Positions 7,039 to 15,151 of a stretch of 39,294 nt of DNA are shown one piece after another. Under the pieces are notes generated by a model. That model was not told where the DNA came from. It saw only the letters and a program-made list of their open reading frames with translations, and ran no database searches. A program made the position numbers and the translations under genes. This stretch comes from Flavobacteriaceae bacterium (lineage in GTDB: Bacteria > Bacteroidota > Bacteroidia > Flavobacteriales > Flavobacteriaceae), in contig CANCPC010000011.1 of NCBI GenBank assembly GCA_947379965.1, positions 1-39,294 of the forward strand. Reading direction: 5' to 3'. Within the stretch, counting starts at the first letter, position 1. Each line of letters starts with the position of its first letter.

Positions 7039-8061
7039 TTATTTCGATAATCGGTGCAAAGTAAATGTCATTGCCGATAGCAAAAAGAACGCGCTAACTT
7101 GATGTGCTAATCCAAGCAGAATTGGAACGCTGTACAACAAAGTAAAAACTCCCAATATAAATTGAACAAATACAAGTGCGAGAAGCGCTTTAATTCCGTT
7201 ATATTGCGTTGTGTCTAAAGTGAATTTTTTACTTCTAAAATAGAGTAACGCAATGATTCCGACAACAAAATAAGCCAATGTTCGATGTACAAATTGAACG
7301 CCGCTTTTGCCTTCGGTAAGTCTTCCGAACCAAGTTTCTTTTTCTAAAGTGATACTTTCGTGAAAGAATTGGCCGTCACTCATCATTGGCCAGTGATTAT
7401 GAACTAAACCGGCATCTAAACCAGCAACAAAACCACCATATATAATTTGAATTAATAAGAAAGCGAGAGCAAAACGCGTGATAGTTCTAAGTGGTTTTAT
7501 AACTGTTTTTCTTTCCGGATAAATCAAATCTAAGGCAACCCAAAAAGTATAAGCAAAGGTGATAAAGGCAAATGTTAGGTGCAAAGCCAAACGATAATGA
7601 CTCACATCAGGATTATTGATTAAGCCACTTCGAACCATAAACCAACCCAAAAAGCCCTGAAAACCGCCCATTCCTAATAGAATGTAGCATTTGTTTAGAG
7701 TTGCTTTGTCGAATTTCTTTTTAATCAAGAAATACACAAAAGGAATAATGAAAACAAAGCCAAGAACTCTACCAATTAGTCGGTGAAACCATTCCCAGAA
7801 ATAGATAAATTTATAATCAGAAAGGGTAAAATCGTTATGAATATTGATTTTTTGATATTCGGGAAATTTCTTGTATTGTTCGAATGTTTCTTCCCATTTT
7901 GCCTCGGTTAAGGGCGGGAAAGTATCGGTTACTAAATGCCAATCGGTCATGGAAAGACCTGAATTTGTCAAGCGGGTAATTCCGCCTACGACAACCATAA
8001 CAAATACTATAAAACAACCTGAAAGGAGCCAGATTATTATTGATTTATTCTCTTTTTTCAT
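7039..8061 (-). CDS. ctaA: Haem A synthase, COX15/CtaA family
   Basis: The 340-residue polytopic membrane protein has the COX15/CtaA hallmarks: VVVGGITRLTNSGLSMTDWH near the N-terminus, EWFHRLIGRVLG with its haem-ligand His, HLTFAFITFAYTFW, then QFVHRTLAYFVVG and LGLAHQVSAFFLL in the second half. It converts haem O to haem A for aa3-type oxidases. A TAnnTTTG element on the minus strand (CAAAGATA at 8080-8087) sits just before the ATG. Its presence implies that the organism has an aa3 oxidase elsewhere, in addition to the cbb3 oxidase encoded at 26-30 kb (cbb3 itself contains no haem A). Confidence 0.94.
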   Translation of the reverse strand: MKKENKSIIIWLLSGCFIVFVMVVVGGITRLTNSGLSMTDWHLVTDTFPPLTEAKWEETFEQYKKFPEYQKINIHNDFTLSDYKFIYFWEWFHRLIGRVLGFVFIIPFVYFLIKKKFDKATLNKCYILLGMGGFQGFLGWFMVRSGLINNPDVSHYRLALHLTFAFITFAYTFWVALDLIYPERKTVIKPLRTITRFALAFLLIQIIYGGFVAGLDAGLVHNHWPMMSDGQFFHESITLEKETWFGRLTEGKSGVQFVHRTLAYFVVGIIALLYFRSKKFTLDTTQYNGIKALLALVFVQFILGVFTLLYSVPILLGLAHQVSAFFLLSAMTFTLHRLSK

Positions 8062-8111
8062 TGTCTGAAATTATTTTTGCAAAGATATTTTAAAAACAAC
8101 TAAATGTTAAT

Positions 8112-9533
8112 TCAACAAGCGTTAATCTTTAGCCCTAATTTCGCCCCTCTTTTTAAGACAAAATCATAAGCTGCTTGATATTCATTTGGAATTTCGCCTT
8201 CCATTATAGCTTCTTTTACAGCTTCTTTCAAAACTCCGATTTCACGGGAAGGTTTTAAATTAAAAATCGCCATAATTTCTTCTCCTGAAATGGGTGGTTG
8301 AAAATTGCGCACATGATCGCGTTCTTCCACTTCGACAATTTTCTTCCGAACAATTTCAAAATTATTATGGTATTTCTTGAATTTGCTTGGGTTTTTGGTC
8401 GTGATATCGGCTTCACACAAAGTCATTAAACTTTCTACATCTTCACCAGCATCAAAAATTAATCTGCGAACTGCGGAATCGGTAACTAAATCTTGTGATA
8501 AAACAATGGGGCGCGAACTCATCATGACCATTTTTTGTACAAATTTCATTTTGTGATTTAACGGCATATGTAATCTTTCGAAGATTTTCTTTGCCATTTT
8601 TCCACCAAGGAATTCGTGACCGTGAAATGTCCAGCCTTGTCTTTTGTTGAAGCGTTTTGTTGGTGCTTTTCCAATATCGTGCAGCAATGCCGACCATCGT
8701 AACCAAACATCATCTGTATTCGGACAAATATTATCTACGACTTCTAGCGTGTGATAGAAATTGTTTTTATGGGTTTGTCCCTCGATTTCTTCAACCTGAT
8801 TTAAAGCCGTTAATTCGGGTAAAAGGATTTCTAAAAGCCCTGTTTTATAAAGTAATAAAAATCCAATTGAAGGTTTCTCTGTCGAAAGAATTTTGTTCAA
8901 TTCATCCACAATTCTTTCGCCAGAAATGATGTTAATTCGACTCGCATTTTTGGTGATCGATTGCAAGGATTTCTCTTCAATTTCGAAGTTTAACTGATTG
9001 GCAAAACGTATCGCTCTCAACATTCGCAACGGATCGTCAGAAAATGTAATGTCTGGATCGAGTGGTGTTTTGATGGTTTTATTTTCTAAATCTTGTAAAC
9101 CATTGAAAGGATCCGAAAGTTCACCATAATTAGCTGCGTTTAATGATAAAGCCAAAGCGTTTATGGTAAAATCACGACGATTTTGGTCGTCTTCAAGTGT
9201 TCCGTTTTCTACAACAGGATTACGACTTTCAAATTGATAGGATTCTTTTCGTGCACCTACAAATTCGATTTCGGTATCTTCAAAACGCAACATGGCTGTT
9301 CCATAATTTTTGAAAACCTGAACTTTTGGTTTATTGGGAAGTAATTCCGAAACTTTCAAAGCTAATTCGATTCCGCTGCCAACGGCAACAACATCAATAT
9401 CTTTCTTGAAATCTCTTTTTAAAAGCAAATCTCTCACGAAACCGCCAATAACGTAACTTTCAACTTTAAGTTCTTGGGAAGCATTAGAAATGACTTCGAA
9501 TATTTTATTATGTAAGGCTGATTTGTAATTCAT
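8112..9533 (-). CDS. cca: CCA tRNA nucleotidyltransferase with HD domain
   Basis: Encodes 473 residues. The class II nucleotidyltransferase head is GGFVRDLLLKRDFKKDIDVV, with the catalytic Asp pair in DID. RRDFTINALAL and DDPLRMLRAIRFANQL (motifs D/E region) follow. An HD phosphohydrolase domain begins at about 285 (WSALLHDIGKAPTKRF ... FHGHEFLG). It adds or repairs the 3' CCA of tRNA; the HD part may give a phosphatase activity, as in related enzymes. ATG at 9533 gives MNYKSALHNKIFEV. The 131-base spacer upstream is almost wholly a large palindromic repeat. The 50-base gap to ctaA downstream contains that gene's promoter. Confidence 0.93.
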   Translation of the reverse strand: MNYKSALHNKIFEVISNASQELKVESYVIGGFVRDLLLKRDFKKDIDVVAVGSGIELALKVSELLPNKPKVQVFKNYGTAMLRFEDTEIEFVGARKESYQFESRNPVVENGTLEDDQNRRDFTINALALSLNAANYGELSDPFNGLQDLENKTIKTPLDPDITFSDDPLRMLRAIRFANQLNFEIEEKSLQSITKNASRINIISGERIVDELNKILSTEKPSIGFLLLYKTGLLEILLPELTALNQVEEIEGQTHKNNFYHTLEVVDNICPNTDDVWLRWSALLHDIGKAPTKRFNKRQGWTFHGHEFLGGKMAKKIFERLHMPLNHKMKFVQKMVMMSSRPIVLSQDLVTDSAVRRLIFDAGEDVESLMTLCEADITTKNPSKFKKYHNNFEIVRKKIVEVEERDHVRNFQPPISGEEIMAIFNLKPSREIGVLKEAVKEAIMEGEIPNEYQAAYDFVLKRGAKLGLKINAC

Positions 9534-9548
9534 TGAATTTTCTATTTT

Positions 9549-9646
9549 GTCATTTCGACGAAGGAGAAATCACATAACGAGAGCAACTGATGTGATTTGC
9601 TTCGCCTGTTCGAGCTAAGCTCTCGGGTCTCCTTCGTCGAAATGAC
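9549..9646. repeat. 98-bp multi-branched palindromic repeat (GTCATTTCGA family)
   Basis: The outer arms are perfect 19-bp inverted repeats beginning GTCATTTCGACGAAGG (9549-9567) and ending GTCGAAATGAC (9628-9646). Nested inside are AATCACAT / ATGTGATT (9568-9575 and 9590-9597) and CGAGAGC / GCTCTCG (9578-9584 and 9619-9625). The whole can fold as a long branched hairpin. It fills the spacer between two minus-strand genes. A shorter relative is at 22839-22867. It is probably a non-autonomous, MITE- or REP-like dispersed element; no coding sequence is in it. Confidence 0.8.
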
Positions 9647-9664
9647 AAACAATAACATTTTTTT

Positions 9665-10231
9665 CTATTTCCGAATTACTTTTACCTGAGCATCATTCGT
9701 CAATTTTATAATTGTTGATGGTTTTCCAGCAATTTTTTCGCGCTGCAAATTTACAACATAATCTACACCTTTTATAATTTCTGGGCTAATAGCTGCGAAA
9801 GAAATTGGTGTAGGTTGTCCGGATATATTTGCCGAAGTGGAGACCAATGGTTTTCGCATTCTTTCTAATAATTTGAAACAGAAAGGTTCTTTTACGATTC
9901 TAATTCCTAAAGTATTATCTGCCGCAACTAGATTTGGCGCTACATTTCGTGGTTTGTCAAGAATTAAAGTCGTTGGGTTTTCGGATAAATCCATGATTTG
10001 CCAGGCTACTTCTGGGATATCTTTGAAAACATTATACATCATTTTTTCGCCATTCATCAAAACAATCATGCTCTGGGTTTCGGCTCTTTTCTTGAGCTTA
10101 TAGATTTTGGCAACAGCCTCTGGATTTGTTGCATCGCAACCAATTCCCCAAACAGTGTCTGTTGGATAGAGGATAATGCCTCCTTGTTGGATTATTTCGA
10201 AAGCTTTGAGTACTTCTTGATTGATGTCCAT
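9665..10231 (-). CDS. tsaC: L-threonylcarbamoyladenylate synthase, Sua5/YrdC/YciO family
   Basis: The 188-residue single-domain YrdC-like protein shows GGIILYPTDTVWGIGCDATN, KIYKLKKR (the KxR that binds ATP and carbonate in this family) and PLVSTSANISGQPTP. It makes threonylcarbamoyl-AMP, the first step of the t6A37 tRNA modification. At this length it lacks the extra C-terminal Sua5 domain. A YciO-type paralogue cannot be excluded, but the KxR and SxN (STSAN) signatures favour TsaC function. Its TAnnTTTG promoter element is on the minus strand (CAAAGATA at 10253-10260), 22 bases before the ATG. Confidence 0.88.
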   Translation of the reverse strand: MDINQEVLKAFEIIQQGGIILYPTDTVWGIGCDATNPEAVAKIYKLKKRAETQSMIVLMNGEKMMYNVFKDIPEVAWQIMDLSENPTTLILDKPRNVAPNLVAADNTLGIRIVKEPFCFKLLERMRKPLVSTSANISGQPTPISFAAISPEIIKGVDYVVNLQREKIAGKPSTIIKLTNDAQVKVIRK

Positions 10232-10542
10232 TTTAATTCTGTTCTTTTTTGCAAAGATATTTATTTGAAAGTACTAAAATTGGTCATTTGATTAAAATTA
10301 ATCGAATTGAAAGAATCTATTGGAAATAAATAATTAAAATATTATTAGTTAAATTGGTTTTCCATTAATTGCTTTTTTAGCTTTCAATATTAAAAAGGAG
10401 AAATTAATCATTAGAATTGTTATTCCAAAAAAAGGCTTCATTTTATTTTTTTTTGAGTTTTAGGGAAATTTTTTTTATAAAGAGCTTTGAAACTTTATCT
10501 ATGTTCTTATGGAGTTGTATATATTTGCAAAAAAATAATAAA
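10232..10542. other. 311-base spacer between divergent tsaC and acyltransferase genes
   Basis: AT-rich, with no gene seen. It carries the tsaC promoter element (10253-10260, minus) and, on the plus strand, TATATTTG at 10520-10527, a TAnnTTTG element 16 bases before the ATG at 10543. That element lies inside an open frame reaching back to 10417, which argues that the upstream extension is not translated. Confidence 0.6.
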
Positions 10543-11433
10543 ATGCAACTTTTAATATATTTAATAGTTTATCCGGTTTTACTTTTAATATCTATTTTGC
10601 CATTTAGGTTACTGTATATTTTGTCAGATATACTTTATTTTTTAGTATACCGTATTTTTGGTTATAGAAAAAAAGAAGTACGAGAAAATTTATCTTTAGC
10701 ATTACCTCATTTGTCTAATCAAGAACGATTAGTTATTGAAAAGAAATCCTTTAAGCATTTATGTGATATGTTTCTTGAAATGATTAAAACTATGAGTATT
10801 TCAAGTGAAGAAATGGATAAAAGGTTCGCTTTCAAAAACCTAGATGTTTATGACTCTCTTGAAAAAAACGGTAAAAGTATTGCGCTTTTATGTTCACACT
10901 ATGCTAGTTATGAGTGGGTTGTTTCTATGAATAGCAAAGTTTCTTTTAAGGGATATGGTATTTATAAAAAATTGAATAATAAATATTTTGACAGTTTAGT
11001 ACGAAAAATTCGTTCTAAATTTGATGCAGAATTGATTCCTATTAATAGAACAGCCGAGGTAATAGCAAGTAATTATTCCAAAAATATTAAATCTTTATAT
11101 GGTTTAGTTAGTGATCAGTCTCCCCAAATAAGAAGCCAGAATTATTGGCATGATTTTATGGGAATTGAAGTCCCAGTATATGTAGGAGCTGAATTACTTT
11201 CAAAAAAATATGATATGAATGTGGTGTTTCTTAAAGTTACAAAAGTTAAAAGAGGTTTCTATGAAGCAGAATTAGAAGTTTTGTCTACCAATGTAAAAGT
11301 AGTTCCCGATTTTGAGTTAATGGATATCTTCTTACAAAAAGTAGAACAACAAATTATAGAAGCACCCGAATATTATTTATGGACGCATAAACGTTGGAAA
11401 CACAGAGGTAAAAATCCTAATTCCAAAAATTAG
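10543..11433 (+). CDS. LpxL/HtrB-type lipid A or lysophospholipid acyltransferase
   Basis: Encodes 296 residues. A membrane anchor (MQLLIYLIVYPVLLLISILP) and YRKKEVRENLSLALP are followed by the acyltransferase HX4E motif in CSHYASYEW and by GLVSDQSPQ. The C-terminus WTHKRWKHRGK is typical of the LpxL/HtrB family (PF03279). These enzymes add a secondary acyl chain to lipid A or its analogues at the inner membrane. The frame is open from 10417, but the TAnnTTTG element at 10520-10527 and the family's usual N-terminus favour ATG 10543. The gene is convergent with the deacetylase gene, 9 bases away, and heads a lipopolysaccharide-type cluster. Confidence 0.9.
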   Translation: MQLLIYLIVYPVLLLISILPFRLLYILSDILYFLVYRIFGYRKKEVRENLSLALPHLSNQERLVIEKKSFKHLCDMFLEMIKTMSISSEEMDKRFAFKNLDVYDSLEKNGKSIALLCSHYASYEWVVSMNSKVSFKGYGIYKKLNNKYFDSLVRKIRSKFDAELIPINRTAEVIASNYSKNIKSLYGLVSDQSPQIRSQNYWHDFMGIEVPVYVGAELLSKKYDMNVVFLKVTKVKRGFYEAELEVLSTNVKVVPDFELMDIFLQKVEQQIIEAPEYYLWTHKRWKHRGKNPNSKN

Positions 11434-11442
11434 TTTGAAGAT

Positions 11443-12156
11443 CTAGATTTTTAGGAGTTGATTTAGCTTTATTTTGTACCAAAATTTAAAAAGATTGTCT
11501 TCACCTTTAATGTCAATGCGTTGAATTTCGTATTTATCTTTGAAAGGAAATGTGTTGGATCTATTGCCTATTCTAAGTCCAAAACGGATATGATTTTCTT
11601 TTAAAATAGCCTTAAAGTTTTCTTTTTCAAGCCCTTTTCTAGGATAACTTCCATAGGGATATGCCAATGCGGGAAATACTTTTAGACCGTTTTCTTGTAT
11701 TGTTTTTGTACAAGCGTCAAAATCATGTTGAATTTCTACTTTCGATAATTGTCTATAATTTTTGTGTTCGAAAGAATGATAACCAAATTCCACAACCTTA
11801 GCATCAATATCTTTTAATTGAGATAGTGTCATGATTTTATCGGTTCCATCATTCCATAAATCAGTTTTTCCAATGTAGGCGAAAGGGATAAAAAAAGTAG
11901 CTTTCAAATTGTATTTTTTCAACAGCGGCAAAGCATATAGATATTGACTTTCGGTCACATCATCAAAAGTGATTACAATCGATTTATTAGGAATTGATTC
12001 TCTATTTTCTAATTCAGAAAAATGAAAGCAAGTATACTTGTTTTTATGTAAATAGCTGAATTGTTCCTCTAATTTTTTAGTCGAAATTGTTAGTTTGAAA
12101 CTGATATTTTCATCACAGCTTATATTATGATACATTAATATGGGAAGACGTGACAT
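11443..12156 (-). CDS. Polysaccharide deacetylase (NodB-type, CE4)
   Basis: Encodes 237 residues. PILMYHNIS opens the protein, VITFDDVTES gives the metal-site Asp pair, EFGYHSFEHKNY gives the two metal-binding His (H-x3-H), and LAYPYGSYPRKG follows. These are the ordered motifs of CE4 polysaccharide deacetylases (PF01522). No signal peptide is visible, so it probably acts in the cytoplasm or at the inner membrane face on a glycan precursor. It diverges from the GT2 gene (12226), sharing a 69-base promoter region. Lipopolysaccharide gene neighbours suggest a role in core or O-chain glycan modification. The substrate is unknown. Confidence 0.88.
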   Translation of the reverse strand: MSRLPILMYHNISCDENISFKLTISTKKLEEQFSYLHKNKYTCFHFSELENRESIPNKSIVITFDDVTESQYLYALPLLKKYNLKATFFIPFAYIGKTDLWNDGTDKIMTLSQLKDIDAKVVEFGYHSFEHKNYRQLSKVEIQHDFDACTKTIQENGLKVFPALAYPYGSYPRKGLEKENFKAILKENHIRFGLRIGNRSNTFPFKDKYEIQRIDIKGEDNLFKFWYKIKLNQLLKI

Positions 12157-12185
12157 ATTTGTTTTTTATTAATTAGTAAAAGTAT

Positions 12186-12193
12186 TACTTTTG
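12186..12193 (+). promoter_or_regulatory. TAnnTTTG element before the GT2 gene
   Basis: TACTTTTG lies 32 bases before the ATG at 12226, in the divergent spacer. The nearest upstream TTG (12159-12161) is 24 bases away, slightly long for the consensus. Confidence 0.45.
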
Positions 12194-12225
12194 AATACTG
12201 AAATAAAATTTCAGCGAAAATTTTT

Positions 12226-12978
12226 ATGAAAACGAAATTATCCGCTTTTATTATCGCTTATAATGAAGAGAGAATTATCGAACAATGTTTGATGAAATTG
12301 AATTGGGTAGATGAAATTGTTGTCGTAGATTCCGGGAGTACAGATGCTACTGTTGCTATTTGTGAAAAGTATGGTGCTAAAGTCTTCTATAAAAAATTTG
12401 AGGGTTTTGGTGAACAAAAAAATTTTGCTTTAGATCAAACTACAAATGATTGGGTTATTAATTTAGATTCGGATGAAGTGCTTACCGATGCCTTAATTGA
12501 GGAAATAAAAACTCAAATAGACAAAAATGATCCTGAAATAGTAGGTTATCATATAAAAATGAGAATGGTTTTTTCGGGTACTATTTTTAATTATGGAAAT
12601 GAAAGCAATCGAAATTCTTTGCGAATTTTTGATAAAACAAAAGGCAAATTTAATCAGGCCACTGTGCATGAATACGTTTCTTTAAATGGTAAAACAATTA
12701 AATTAAAAAATCATTATTTGCATTATTCGTATGATTCAATTAATAGTTATATCAATAAGTTAAATAATTACACCCAATTATACGCAAAAAACAGAGCAGA
12801 TTCTAATAAAAAATACAGTGTTTTAGAAATTATATTTAAATCCCATTTTGAATTTGTAAAAAAATATTTCTTTCAATTCAATTTTTTAAATAAAAAAGCA
12901 GGTTTCCATTGGGCTTTATTATCTAGTTTTTATATGTATATAAAATGCATTAAGACAAATGAATATTTAAAGAAATAA
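12226..12978 (+). CDS. Family 2 glycosyltransferase, WaaE/KdtX type
   Basis: Encodes 250 residues. The GT-A head is LSAFIIAYNEERIIEQCL, with VVVDSGSTDAT and then INLDSDEVLT (the DxD-like nucleotide-sugar/metal site). FGEQKNFAL and the later YHIKMRMVF, FNQATVHEYV and LLHY-like segments match the WaaE/KdtX subgroup, which transfers glucose or a similar sugar to lipopolysaccharide inner core. The donor and acceptor here are not known. The gene is convergent with the following minus-strand GT4 gene, with only 3 bases between stops. Confidence 0.9.
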   Translation: MKTKLSAFIIAYNEERIIEQCLMKLNWVDEIVVVDSGSTDATVAICEKYGAKVFYKKFEGFGEQKNFALDQTTNDWVINLDSDEVLTDALIEEIKTQIDKNDPEIVGYHIKMRMVFSGTIFNYGNESNRNSLRIFDKTKGKFNQATVHEYVSLNGKTIKLKNHYLHYSYDSINSYINKLNNYTQLYAKNRADSNKKYSVLEIIFKSHFEFVKKYFFQFNFLNKKAGFHWALLSSFYMYIKCIKTNEYLKK

Positions 12979-12981
12979 TCT

Positions 12982-14037
12982 TCAAAGTTCAAGTGTTTCC
13001 TGATATACTTCTAAATATTTAGTAGTCGCTTTTTCCCATGAAAATTGATTTGCCCAACTGATTATAGATTCTTTTCGGTTATTATTCGAATAATCGTACA
13101 TCCCCTTTGAGAAAACATTTTGCATGTGGCTTTCTTCAAAATTTTCGAAATAATAAGCATTTTCACCGCCAATTTCTGGTAAACTTGTTAGATTAGATAA
13201 AAAAGTAGGTTTTCCTAGTTGCATAGCTTCAATTGGCGGAATACCGAAGCCTTCAGATAAGGAGGGAAAAATGAAAGCCTCACAATGATTTAAATACCAA
13301 TATTTTTCTTCTTCAGAAATTACGCCCGTTAAAATAACTCTTTCTGAAACTCCATTTTTTTGCGCTTCATTAATAATTTTATTTTTATAATTTTCGTCTG
13401 TATTCATTCCGCTAATCACTAGTAAATAATTGGTGTTTTTTAGTAATGCAATACAGGTATGAAAATTTTTCTTTGAGGTAACTACTCCCAATGTAAATAA
13501 AAATTTAGATTCGGGAAAGTAATTGGGTTTGTCAAATTCTGGATAATGCTTAAGAGTCACTCCGTTGTATATGATTCTGTATTTTTTTTCTTCAATGTTT
13601 AAATGTTTCTTAACATCCAAATAAGTGAAATTGGAGATAAAAGTTAAATAATCAGCCCGATTTATTTTTCGTTGTAATTTGTTTAATTCTCTCTTTTTTT
13701 TCCAATCAGGTTTATTTGAATATAAAAAATTCACATCATGAATTGTAAATACTAATCGGATAGGTTTTAATGGTATTCTAGAGGATAATTGGCTTGTGGT
13801 ATGCCATAATTTGTAGTTGCTTTTTGTTTTTAATAAAAAGACATCCCATAATTTTATATTTATGAATTTTGCTCCCTCTATTAATGTTGTTTTGTTATGT
13901 TTGTAAAAAGAAAAAGCATACTTGCCTTTTTCTATTAAATTTTGATACAAATGATCACAATAATAATACATCCCACTATTAGGATATTTTAACCGATCAA
14001 CATCTACAATAATCTCGATTTCATTTTTATCATTCAT
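12982..14037 (-). CDS. Family 4 glycosyltransferase
   Basis: Encodes 351 residues of GT-B fold. The C-terminal donor domain begins at about 180 (FLFTLGVVTSKKNFHTCI) and contains FPSLSEGFGIPPIEAMQLGK, which holds the E-x7-E motif, then SLPEIGGENAYYF. The N-terminal part includes VFTIHDVNFLYSNKP. It would use an NDP-sugar to extend a lipid-linked or lipopolysaccharide glycan on the cytoplasmic side. Its ATG overlaps the stop of the preceding GT4 gene by 4 bases (ATGA at 14034-14037), so the two are translationally coupled. It is last in a three-gene minus-strand operon GT9-GT4-GT4. Confidence 0.92.
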   Translation of the reverse strand: MNDKNEIEIIVDVDRLKYPNSGMYYYCDHLYQNLIEKGKYAFSFYKHNKTTLIEGAKFINIKLWDVFLLKTKSNYKLWHTTSQLSSRIPLKPIRLVFTIHDVNFLYSNKPDWKKKRELNKLQRKINRADYLTFISNFTYLDVKKHLNIEEKKYRIIYNGVTLKHYPEFDKPNYFPESKFLFTLGVVTSKKNFHTCIALLKNTNYLLVISGMNTDENYKNKIINEAQKNGVSERVILTGVISEEEKYWYLNHCEAFIFPSLSEGFGIPPIEAMQLGKPTFLSNLTSLPEIGGENAYYFENFEESHMQNVFSKGMYDYSNNNRKESIISWANQFSWEKATTKYLEVYQETLEL

Positions 14038-15149
14038 ACTAAAGATTGATATAGATCCATTAATTTTCCTCCAATAACATCATCATTAAATTGCTGAACA
14101 AATTCAAATCCTTTTGCAGCAATTTCATTTCTTAAGTTTTCATTTTCCAATAATCGCTGAATAGCTTCCTCTAATTGACTTGCCTTTGTGGGGTTTATAT
14201 AAATTGAATTCGGGCCACCAGCTTCTGGAAAAACACCCCCCCGCGTTGTAATAACAGGAGTTTTAGAAAATAAGGCTTCAATAATTGGTATTCCAAATCC
14301 TTCGTAAAGTGATGGATAAACAAATATTTTGGCAAGTTGGTATACAATGGCTAGTTCAATGATACTTAATCCTTTTAGAAATAATACTTTATCTTCAAGA
14401 CCGTTTTCCTTGATATAGGTTTTGACTTCTTTTGTATATGGTGTGTCATTACCTACTATTACTAAATAGGTATTTATGTTTTTTATGGCTTTGACAGCCA
14501 AAAGTACGTTTTTTCTAGTTTCTATAGTGCCAACATTTAGAATGAAATGAGTGGGTAAATGATATTTAGATATTACCTCATTTTTTTGATTCTCAGAAAA
14601 ATTTTGTTTGAAAGCCGAATGACATCCCTGATAAATAACTTTAATTTTGGAAGCGTCAATTTTCAGAAATTCGATGATGTCTTTTTTAGTTTGATCACTT
14701 ATAGCAATAACTATATCTGCTTCTTGAGCTGCTTTTTTGAACTTATAAAAATGGATTTTACGATCGAAAAAGGAATATAAATGAGGGAATCGTAAAAATA
14801 TTAAATCGTGAATGGTAACTACACTTTTAATTTTTTTGGCACGTAAACCTCGAGGAATTTCACCTGAAAGGCCATGAAAAATATCTATTTTGTCATTTGA
14901 TAAATCCTTTACAACTCCTTTTTGTCGCCATAAATTATAAAATTTGGTATAAAAAGAGGAAGAAGGCTTTTTTTCGAAAACGGTAACATCATTTGTTATA
15001 AACAAACTTTGTTTTGCTGATTTTGGATTGTATAAATAGTATTTGTTTTCTGGATAAAACTGACTTAATAATCGAATCAAATCACGGCTATAATTGCCTA
15101 GTCCTGTTTTGTTGTGGAAAACTCTTTTTGCTTCGAAGCCAATATTCAT
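14034..15149 (-). CDS. Family 4 glycosyltransferase
   Basis: Encodes 371 residues from ATG 15149 (MNIGFEAKRVFHNKTGLGNY). A TTG 12 bases upstream is in frame but would overlap the previous gene, and the family begins near MNIGFEAKR. GT-B fold: the N-terminal segment has GLGNYSRDLIRLL, the donor domain has FILNVGTIETRKNVLLAVKA, and YPSLYEGFGIPIIEALFSK holds the E-x7-E motif. It resembles mannosyltransferase-like GT4 enzymes. It starts 2 bases after the GT9 stop and overlaps the next GT4 start by 4 bases, indicating one operon with ordered glycan assembly. Confidence 0.92.
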   Translation of the reverse strand: MNIGFEAKRVFHNKTGLGNYSRDLIRLLSQFYPENKYYLYNPKSAKQSLFITNDVTVFEKKPSSSFYTKFYNLWRQKGVVKDLSNDKIDIFHGLSGEIPRGLRAKKIKSVVTIHDLIFLRFPHLYSFFDRKIHFYKFKKAAQEADIVIAISDQTKKDIIEFLKIDASKIKVIYQGCHSAFKQNFSENQKNEVISKYHLPTHFILNVGTIETRKNVLLAVKAIKNINTYLVIVGNDTPYTKEVKTYIKENGLEDKVLFLKGLSIIELAIVYQLAKIFVYPSLYEGFGIPIIEALFSKTPVITTRGGVFPEAGGPNSIYINPTKASQLEEAIQRLLENENLRNEIAAKGFEFVQQFNDDVIGGKLMDLYQSLV

Positions 15150-15151
15150 AT

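Noticed and set aside
10417-10542. Upstream in-frame extension of the acyltransferase gene
   Set aside because: It overlaps the likely promoter element TATATTTG (10520-10527); the family starts near the membrane helix at MQLLIYLIVYP.
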